From Bacteroidales bacterium (GTDB lineage Bacteria > Bacteroidota > Bacteroidia > Bacteroidales > B18-G4), in the NCBI GenBank assembly GCA_023132505.1, contig JAGLYE010000029.1:1-11318 (forward strand): a DNA stretch of 11,318 bases, given 5' to 3'. How positions within the stretch are numbered: position 1 is the first letter of the stretch; each line of letters starts with the position of its first letter. Shown piece by piece: positions 5,088 to 11,318 of this stretch. The notes below the pieces were generated by a model that saw only the letters and a program-made list of their open reading frames with translations, was not told where the DNA came from and did no database searches. The position numbers were made by a program, and so were the translations under genes.

Positions 5088-7745
5088 TTAATCATTGAGA
5101 TAATTGATCTCAAAAAACCTTTTGTATAAGTCTACATCTTTATCCCTATAAAAGATGGGGTAGTTCTTCATTGAAATAACTGTTTCGGTATAGTTCCCGG
5201 TACCCAGTTCTCCAAATACATAGGAGTCGCCATGAATATTATTGTAATATCCAAGGGCCTCGTCAGCATTCTCAAAGTTCCCAACAGTTATCATATATCT
5301 TATATTATCCAGCAATACGCTGTTGATGGTCAGTTCTTTTAAGCTGTAATACTTTATGTTATGATCAGAAATTCTCACTTTCATTGCACTTAGCTTTATC
5401 GACTTTCGTTTTACAACCAGCAGATAGAGGTGGGTGCTGTTGGGATCGTATGTATATGGTGACTCAAAAGCAGGTTCCTGTTCAGTTTCTGTACTTATTC
5501 CCACTTCAAGATCGGGTCGGTCCTTTGCGATATAATTCAGAAGGTCCTGGGCCATGGGGCTCACTTCACTGCCTGGGTAGTTTTTAATAATGTTTTTCAG
5601 GACAACAGCAAGCGAATCCACAACATCTATTTTACCCACAGATAAGGCTTTCAGATACAAAAACTTTGGTATCAGGGTGGCAGTATCACCATATAATCTC
5701 ACTGCCTGATCGCTGTTTCCGATAACCGTGAAATACTGGCCTTTCTCAAAGGCTTTATAAGTTCTGGAGTACAGTTCCGTCAGCTCAGATTCTTTGGCCT
5801 GCATGTTTTTAAAGTAGTCAGGATCTAAAATGATCATTGCATAATCGCTATCAGGATAATCGTTGATAATCAAATTTTTATAATACTCTGCCCGGCTGAG
5901 ATCGTTAATATCAAGGTTGAGCCTGTACAATTGGTAGTAAGCACTTAATTTGTTGGTATCGTTTGGATAGCGTTCAAGCAGGCTTTCATAAGATTCGATC
6001 GACTTTAAAGGATTGTTAAGCCCTTCAGCATAGATCAGCCCTAGATTGTAGAAGGCTTCGGAAATAGCTTTATCAGATTTTGCCAGAGCTTCCTCTGAGA
6101 ACGGAATATCTTTCAGGTAAAATTCCCTGTTATGCGGATCCAGAGCTTTGATCCCAAGAGTATCACCGGATTTCGCCAGGCTGTCCAATATTTCATCAGG
6201 GATCTCTTCGGGTTCAAAAGATATCAGCTGCTTATCCTTGAGCCGCCATAAGTCTTCGAGCTTTCTGTTGCCCCATTTCCGGATGAACTCAGAATACCCA
6301 TTGCTTAAGGTATTGGTATTATAAAAATACCATTTAGCCCCTCCTATCGGCTGGCCTGTTGCAAAGCCGCCCGATCCCTGATCAAAGGAAGCCAGGCTCT
6401 GTTCCAATTGTTCCGCATCAATCTGTCTCTGTTCTTCTTCCATCAAATCTGTGATGATACGGTCGATAATAGCCATACGTTCCGGCTCCGGCATAAAAGC
6501 AAGCATCTGCAGACTGTCTTGAAAATCGATCACCTGAAGGTTTGCCACCAGCTCTGACAACTTGGCGGCTTTGTTCCTTATCTCCTCATAATTGGGATAA
6601 TCCTGCGGAAGGAAGGTTACTGCGGTATCATAATATGCCTGTGATAATTCATATTCGGGTACTGCAAAATAAATATCGGCCAGCTCAAGTGCCGAAGTAG
6701 ATTTCTGGTAATCGTTTGCAACACTTCTTGCTACAGAGAGCCGAAGGTGTTGGATACCCAGGCTATCGTTATTGTCTTTAAAAGCTACTTCCGCCAGGGC
6801 ATAATAGATCTGGTCAAGATAATCCTTGTTCTTATCATCACGAAGCATCCTGCTAAGGTATTTGATGATGGTCCTGCTGTCACCATTGTCGGCTTCATAT
6901 GCACGGGCCATATTAATCTTTGCCTGAAAAGCCATATCATATGGCGGATTCCGCCTGATCACCTCGGCATAAAGCTGGGATGCCTCATCAAGGTTATCAT
7001 CCATCTGAAATATCTGTGCCAGAATAAACTTTGCCCTGGTCTTCAGGTCTTTCTTCCCTGCTGAAGCAATGCCATCATAGAGATAGTCGATGGCGTTAGT
7101 ATATTTCCCCTGTTTAATAAAGTGATCAGCATGTACCAGGGGGAAGTCACGATAAACCTCTGCAGTGATCTTATTCCCTCCCTCGTTCATATCCGTTTCG
7201 ATCAGGTTCAGCAAGGGCTCCGACTTTTCAAATTGCTCCATTTCAATATATGTCCTGGCAAGCCAGAGCATGGCGTTATATTTGATCGGATTATCTTCAT
7301 ATTCGCGCATGATAAAGCTGAACGAACGTCTTGCACTGTAAAAATCCTGCTTGTAAAAGTATGCTTTCCCGATCAGCAGATAGGCATCATCGATCCACTT
7401 GACGTATTCTTTTCCACCAAAACGCATGGAGTGCTTAAGGATCGTCTTGGAACCTTTTTCAATGGATCTGTCGAGCAGGGGCGTTACCGTTTTTGCATCC
7501 GTCGCCGAGCCATAATTAAACATGGGCAGGATCATATTGTAGTTATCCCTGATCCCTGAATGCAAATCCTTTTCCGCCTCTATCAATGCTTCTTTACCAT
7601 TCCAGTAAACATTGTAATGGGAAGTGAGGTTATGGTAGATCCTCCTGGTAAAACTGTTCTTCTTGGTAGAACAGGACGCCATCACCAGCAACATACCCCA
7701 AAGCAGGGTCAGCCCCAAAAAACGATATGCCTTACTCTTATTCAA
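5088..7745 (-). CDS. sprE: SprE/PorW-type TPR lipoprotein of gliding and type IX secretion
   Basis: An 885-residue predicted outer-membrane lipoprotein. The N-terminus is basic, then hydrophobic, with a lipobox MASC ending at C25. CSTKKNSFTRRIYHNLTSHYN right after it and the central WYFYNTNTLSNG...RKWGNRKLEDLWR block (W472 to R501) are recognisable SprE/PorW features. Many TPR-like helical repeats fill about residues 100-400 and 555-740, and a mixed alpha/beta domain (about 771-885) ends the protein. SprE (Flavobacterium johnsoniae) and PorW (Porphyromonas gingivalis) are needed for type IX secretion, and PorW is reported to link the outer-membrane translocon with the PorK/N ring. The start codon is TTG (7743-7745): the frame has a TAA six codons upstream, and the next ATG (M18) would destroy the signal peptide. 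It heads the minus-strand cluster. Confidence 0.88.
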   Translation of the reverse strand: MNKSKAYRFLGLTLLWGMLLVMASCSTKKNSFTRRIYHNLTSHYNVYWNGKEALIEAEKDLHSGIRDNYNMILPMFNYGSATDAKTVTPLLDRSIEKGSKTILKHSMRFGGKEYVKWIDDAYLLIGKAYFYKQDFYSARRSFSFIMREYEDNPIKYNAMLWLARTYIEMEQFEKSEPLLNLIETDMNEGGNKITAEVYRDFPLVHADHFIKQGKYTNAIDYLYDGIASAGKKDLKTRAKFILAQIFQMDDNLDEASQLYAEVIRRNPPYDMAFQAKINMARAYEADNGDSRTIIKYLSRMLRDDKNKDYLDQIYYALAEVAFKDNNDSLGIQHLRLSVARSVANDYQKSTSALELADIYFAVPEYELSQAYYDTAVTFLPQDYPNYEEIRNKAAKLSELVANLQVIDFQDSLQMLAFMPEPERMAIIDRIITDLMEEEQRQIDAEQLEQSLASFDQGSGGFATGQPIGGAKWYFYNTNTLSNGYSEFIRKWGNRKLEDLWRLKDKQLISFEPEEIPDEILDSLAKSGDTLGIKALDPHNREFYLKDIPFSEEALAKSDKAISEAFYNLGLIYAEGLNNPLKSIESYESLLERYPNDTNKLSAYYQLYRLNLDINDLSRAEYYKNLIINDYPDSDYAMIILDPDYFKNMQAKESELTELYSRTYKAFEKGQYFTVIGNSDQAVRLYGDTATLIPKFLYLKALSVGKIDVVDSLAVVLKNIIKNYPGSEVSPMAQDLLNYIAKDRPDLEVGISTETEQEPAFESPYTYDPNSTHLYLLVVKRKSIKLSAMKVRISDHNIKYYSLKELTINSVLLDNIRYMITVGNFENADEALGYYNNIHGDSYVFGELGTGNYTETVISMKNYPIFYRDKDVDLYKRFFEINYLND

Positions 7746-7972
7746 GATATATGGGAATATTTATGACTGATTAACTGTTTTTTTTAATAATTATTATTAG
7801 ATAGCTACAAATATAGGGAAAGAATCGAGTCAATCGGAATCGAAGGTTCAAATAGTGAAGCTATAAAGCCCGCAGATATGGAAAGGCCAAATGTGCTGAC
7901 ATTAAAAATAATACCCTGTATCGACGTGCACGTATTTTTCCGATATTTGCAAAGCTGCAAAGAAGATAACGG
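7746..7972. other. Divergent intergenic region between sprE and the M23 peptidase gene
   Basis: These 227 AT-rich bases should hold promoters for both directions. On the sprE side there is an eight-base T run (A run in the sprE leader) at 7778-7785 and a -7-like box at 7808-7815. On the peptidase side I find only partial matches to TAnnTTTG. No convincing small gene, hairpin terminator or RNA gene is visible. Confidence 0.6.
7808..7815 (-). promoter_or_regulatory. Possible -7 promoter element for sprE
   Basis: On the minus strand this reads TATATTTG, a full match to the Bacteroidota -7 consensus TAnnTTTG, about 62 bases before the TTG start of sprE. No TTG stands at the usual 19-21 base spacing; the nearest is 15 bases upstream, so the call is weak. 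Confidence 0.35.
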
Positions 7973-8854
7973 ATGGCCAGAAAAAAGAAAAGTGACCGGA
8001 AATGGTATAGCAAACTGCGCGACAAGTACCGCCTGGTGATCATGAACAATGAAACCTATGAGGAACGTTTGTCGTTCCGTCTCTCCCGCCTCAATGTTTT
8101 TTTGCTCATTATTTCGATGTCGATCATCCTCATCACGCTGACCATTTTTATTATTGCCTTTACGCCCATCAGGGAATATATCCCCGGTTATCTGGATGTG
8201 AATATACCCGGAAAGCTATACCGGCTTGAACAACGAGCCGATTCTCTTGAGCGCTCCCTCCATGCCAAGGATATTTATCTGCAGAATATCAGGAACATCA
8301 TCGAAGGCAGGGAAATTGTTGATTCTATCGAACCTGTGAGGGATGCCAATATTGATTATGACAGCATCACTATTGAATCCTCTCCTGAGGATTCTATGCT
8401 TCGGGCTGAATATGATGCCCGCACAAAGTATAACCTCTTTATTTACGAATCAGAAGACCTTTACGACGGGGCATTGCATTTAAGTGATATCGTATTTTTT
8501 ACCCCGGTAGAGGGGATCATCATCAACAAATTCAACCTTGCCGAAAAACATTATGGTATCGATATTGCAACCAGCAAAGAATCCATTATAAAATCGGTAC
8601 TGGATGGCACCGTCATATTTTCCGACTGGACAACAGAAACCGGCTATACCATTGCTATTCAACACAGCGGAAATTTCATATCCATTTACAAGCACAATTC
8701 AATGCTTTTCGAGAGTACCGGAAGTTTTGTCAAGGCAGGAGAACCTATTGCGGTTAGCGGTGATTCCGGCGATCTCTCTTCCGGACCTCATCTCCATTTC
8801 GAACTCTGGCATAATGGCACACCTGCTGACCCGGAGGAATATATTACCTTCTAG
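7973..8854 (+). CDS. Membrane-anchored M23-family peptidoglycan metallopeptidase
   Basis: A 293-residue protein with a basic cytoplasmic N-terminus (ARKKK), one membrane helix at about residues 40-64, a short periplasmic coiled coil (about 83-111) and a C-terminal LytM/M23 domain (about 170-293). The zinc ligands are present: H193 and D197 in HYGID, and H275 in HLHFELW, with the catalytic H273. The domain should therefore be an active endopeptidase cutting peptide cross-links of peptidoglycan, not an EnvC-like inactive activator. The periplasmic location is inferred from topology. The ATG at 7973 is the first of the frame. It is divergent from sprE and only 4 bases ahead of dxr, so it probably leads an operon. 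The exact cell-wall substrate is not shown by the sequence. Confidence 0.92.
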   Translation: MARKKKSDRKWYSKLRDKYRLVIMNNETYEERLSFRLSRLNVFLLIISMSIILITLTIFIIAFTPIREYIPGYLDVNIPGKLYRLEQRADSLERSLHAKDIYLQNIRNIIEGREIVDSIEPVRDANIDYDSITIESSPEDSMLRAEYDARTKYNLFIYESEDLYDGALHLSDIVFFTPVEGIIINKFNLAEKHYGIDIATSKESIIKSVLDGTVIFSDWTTETGYTIAIQHSGNFISIYKHNSMLFESTGSFVKAGEPIAVSGDSGDLSSGPHLHFELWHNGTPADPEEYITF

Positions 8855-8858
8855 CAAT

Positions 8859-10040
8859 ATGAAAATGATTAAGAAGCGGATCGCAATATTAGGATCAACG
8901 GGCTCAATCGGTTTACAGGCGCTCGATATTGTACGAAGTCATCCCGACCAATTTGTAATTGAAGCCCTCACCGCCGGGAACAATACAAAAGAACTTATCA
9001 GGCAAGCCAGGGAATTCCTTCCCAACATGGTTGTCATTGCAAATGATGATCATTATAAAGACATTTCAAGCGCCTTGTCAGATTTCAATATCAAAGTTTT
9101 TTCGGGCCAGGAATCGGTAGCCCAGATTGTCGAATCAGGAGAAATCGATATAGTATTGAATGCCATCGTGGGTTTTGCCGGATTTGAACCAACCATCAGC
9201 GCACTAAAAGCCGGCAAAGCCATCGCCCTGGCCAATAAAGAATCTATTGTAGCAGGGGGTGAACTGGTAAACAGGCTTGCCGGGGAAAACCACAGCTTCA
9301 TTATCCCTGTCGACTCTGAACATTCTGCCATCTTTCAATGTTTAGCAGGAGAATCTGCTGATACCGTTGAAAAAATTTTCCTTACAGCCTCTGGTGGGCC
9401 ATTCAGGGGAAAAGATATACATACACTCTCAAATGTTAAGCCGGAAGAAGCACTTAAGCATCCTAATTGGGAGATGGGGGACAAAATCAGCATTGATTCG
9501 GCAAGCATGATGAACAAAGGCCTGGAGGTAATCGAGGCTAAATGGCTCTTTGGACTTGAACCTGAGCAGATAGAGGTGGTCATACACCCCCAGTCGGTGA
9601 TTCATTCCATGGTTCAGTTCCATGATGGCTCGGTTAAAGCACAGCTGGGCCGTCCCGATATGCGACTGCCCATCCTGTATGCCCTGTCATACCCTGATCG
9701 CCTGCCCGATGAATACAAGCGGTTCAGCATCACCGATTATCCCATGCTTAGTTTTGAAACCCCGGATATAAAAAAATTTCGTAATCTTGCACTCGCTTTT
9801 GAAGCCATGAAGGCAGGCGGGAACATCCCCTGTGCCATGAATGCAGCCAATGAGATCGCTGTCGGAGCTTTTCTGGAGAAAAAGATCGGGTTTCTGCAAA
9901 TGCCTGACATCATTGAAAGGTGTATGAACAAAATCACAAGCATTGCACAACCCGAATTTGACGACTACCTTGAGACCGACAGGGAAGCAAGGGCAATGAC
10001 CCTTAATTTTATCAGGAATAACAATGGAAATACTCATTAA
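8859..10040 (+). CDS. dxr: 1-deoxy-D-xylulose 5-phosphate reductoisomerase
   Basis: A 393-residue cytoplasmic enzyme of the MEP pathway. It rearranges and reduces DXP to 2-C-methyl-D-erythritol 4-phosphate with NADPH and a divalent metal, supplying isoprenoids such as undecaprenyl phosphate and quinones. The NADPH motif GSTGSIG is at residues 12-18. The metal ligands D152 and E154 are in PVDSEHSAIFQ, and K220 and E223 are in MNKGLEVIEAKWLFG. The flexible-loop segments ASGGPFRG and EALKHPNWEMG are intact, as is HPQSVIHSMVQF. The frame is open far upstream inside the peptidase gene, but the ATG at 8859 (or 8865) gives the family N-terminus. It begins 4 bases after the M23 stop and overlaps rseP by 17 bases. 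Confidence 0.96.
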   Translation: MKMIKKRIAILGSTGSIGLQALDIVRSHPDQFVIEALTAGNNTKELIRQAREFLPNMVVIANDDHYKDISSALSDFNIKVFSGQESVAQIVESGEIDIVLNAIVGFAGFEPTISALKAGKAIALANKESIVAGGELVNRLAGENHSFIIPVDSEHSAIFQCLAGESADTVEKIFLTASGGPFRGKDIHTLSNVKPEEALKHPNWEMGDKISIDSASMMNKGLEVIEAKWLFGLEPEQIEVVIHPQSVIHSMVQFHDGSVKAQLGRPDMRLPILYALSYPDRLPDEYKRFSITDYPMLSFETPDIKKFRNLALAFEAMKAGGNIPCAMNAANEIAVGAFLEKKIGFLQMPDIIERCMNKITSIAQPEFDDYLETDREARAMTLNFIRNNNGNTH

Positions 10041-11318
10041 GATATTACAACTTTTGCTCAGCTTATCCATCCTTGTGATCTTTCATGAGATGGGTCATTT
10101 CCTGGCTGCAAAGATGTTTCGTACCAGGGTCGAAAAATTCTATCTCTTCTTCAACCCCTGGTTTTCAATCTTCAAATTCAAGTTAAAAGGAACTGAATAC
10201 GGGCTTGGATGGTTGCCGCTTGGCGGATATGTGAAGATCAGCGGGATGATCGATGAATCAATGGATAAGGAAGCGATGAAAAAGCCCCCGCAACCTTATG
10301 AGTTCCGCTCCAAGCCGGCCTGGCAGCGTCTTATCATCATGCTTGGGGGCGTGATCGTGAATGTGATCCTTGCCATGGTGATCTATGTGTTCATGCTTTA
10401 TACCTGGGGGGAAAGTTATTTACCTACCTCCGAAGCAAATAAATATGGCATCGCCGTGGATTCCATGGGTGCTGAAATGGGGCTTAAAGACGGTGACAAG
10501 ATTCTCTCTATAGATGGCAAAATAGTAGATGATTTTTATAAGGTCCCCATCACCCTGATCCTTGACGAAGCGGATTACATTCTGGTCGAGCGCGATAGCA
10601 TGATCATGAATGTGAAGATACCCGATGGTGCTATCGGTAAACTCATAAAGCATAAAAGCCCTGACTTTATTGCTGTCAGGTTTCCATATGTGGTAGAAAA
10701 GTTTGCAGAGAATTCCCCGGCCGAAGCTGCTGGTATGCGGGTTGGCGACAAACTCATTGCACTGAATGGTGAATCCCTGCTATATTTTCATGAATACATC
10801 CGGGAAGTCCCGAAACTGAAAGGTGAAGATATCGGCATTGTATGCTTGAGGGATGCCGACACCGTGCTTATCACATTCCATGTTCCGGAAGAAGGCGTGA
10901 TCGGAGTTTATCGTGTTTCGCCTAAAGAATTCTTTGCTTTCAACAACAGGGATTTTTCCTTTGTAGAAGCCATTCCTGCAGGAATCGTTAAGGGATACAG
11001 AGGAATCGGTGACTACCTGAAACAGTTACGTCTCTTATTCTCCCCTGAGGTTAAAGCCTATGAATCTGTTGGGGGTTTCATTACCATTGGCAGCATCTTT
11101 CCGGCCGAATGGGACTGGGAACGTTTCTGGCGGCTGACCGCATTCCTGTCAATCATGCTGGCCATCCTCAATGTGCTTCCGATCCCGGCTCTCGATGGGG
11201 GTCATGTCATGTTCCTGCTGTACGAGATCATCGCTCGCAGAAAACCCAGCGATAAATTCATGGAGTATGCACAGATAGTGGGAATGATCCTGATCTTTGC
11301 CTTGCTCATCTATGCCAA
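10024..11318 (+). CDS. rseP: RseP-type site-2 protease, membrane zinc metallopeptidase, 3' end cut
   Basis: The frame starts at ATG 10024 and is still open at the window end after 431 residues; probably only 10-20 residues are missing. It is an intramembrane M50 protease. HEMGH (21-25) in the first helix binds zinc, and the second active-site motif is N383-x-x-P-x-P-x-L-D391-G-G-H in the C-terminal helix region. GLGWLPLGGYVKISGM (60-75) is the conserved membrane-associated loop. Two PDZ domains lie at about 140-200 and 220-285 (SPAEAAGMRVGDKLIALNG). In E. coli RseP cleaves the anti-sigma factor RseA and leftover signal peptides; the substrate here is unknown and no anti-sigma gene is nearby. 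Its start lies inside dxr, 17 bases before and including the dxr stop, so translation is probably coupled. Confidence 0.95.
   Translation, partial: MEILIKILQLLLSLSILVIFHEMGHFLAAKMFRTRVEKFYLFFNPWFSIFKFKLKGTEYGLGWLPLGGYVKISGMIDESMDKEAMKKPPQPYEFRSKPAWQRLIIMLGGVIVNVILAMVIYVFMLYTWGESYLPTSEANKYGIAVDSMGAEMGLKDGDKILSIDGKIVDDFYKVPITLILDEADYILVERDSMIMNVKIPDGAIGKLIKHKSPDFIAVRFPYVVEKFAENSPAEAAGMRVGDKLIALNGESLLYFHEYIREVPKLKGEDIGIVCLRDADTVLITFHVPEEGVIGVYRVSPKEFFAFNNRDFSFVEAIPAGIVKGYRGIGDYLKQLRLLFSPEVKAYESVGGFITIGSIFPAEWDWERFWRLTAFLSIMLAILNVLPIPALDGGHVMFLLYEIIARRKPSDKFMEYAQIVGMILIFALLIYA

Noticed and set aside
7122..7559. 145-codon plus-strand open frame opposite sprE
   Set aside because: It is antisense to a clearly coding region, shows no recognisable motif and has no start context; it follows from the codon pattern of sprE.
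7921..7972. Promoter for the M23 gene near GATATTTG
   Set aside because: Only a partial match to TAnnTTTG and no TTG at the right spacing, so I did not list it as a site.
8604..8858. Long N-terminal extension of dxr inside the M23 peptidase gene
   Set aside because: It overlaps the catalytic region of a clear M23 domain in another frame, and the dxr N-terminus with its NADPH motif starts correctly at 8859.

Overview
The window looks like ordinary chromosome of a member of the Bacteroidota, probably free-living or environmental. It has a SprE/PorW-type lipoprotein of the type IX secretion and gliding machinery, a bactofilin followed by an AtpZ-like gene, an RseP of Bacteroidota length, and promoter-like TAnnTTTG boxes instead of E. 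coli-type -10/-35 boxes. Shine-Dalgarno sequences are weak or absent before most starts. I see no rRNA, tRNA, CRISPR array, insertion sequence or phage gene, and no gene-free stretch longer than about 230 bases.

Layout. (1) Positions 1-2271, plus strand: the end of a sugar-nucleotide operon, with the tail of a DegT-family aminotransferase, a UDP-glucose 4-epimerase (galE) and a dTDP-glucose 4,6-dehydratase (rfbB), separated by 1 and 11 bases. These genes make nucleotide sugars for surface polysaccharide or glycoprotein glycans. (2) Positions 2310-7745, minus strand, read from right to left: sprE/porW, bactofilin, atpZ-like, a four-helix membrane protein, folE and, after a 207-base gap with its own likely promoter, fabD. 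The first five are close or overlapping and may form one transcript. fabD converges on rfbB with 38 bases between stop codons. (3) Positions 7746-7972: a divergent intergenic region. (4) Positions 7973-11318, plus strand: a membrane-anchored M23 peptidase, dxr and rseP (cut by the window end), separated by 4 bases and then overlapping by 17 bases. This is a likely cell-wall, isoprenoid and membrane-proteolysis operon.

Most genes are well-known families with intact active-site residues. I found no convincing new system. The points most worth a second look are the AtpZ and subunit-I-like pair that runs into folE instead of an ATP synthase a-subunit gene, the nested overlap of bactofilin with atpZ, a small residue at the GalE gatekeeper position, the TTG start of sprE, and two short tandem arrays placed immediately after gene ends.
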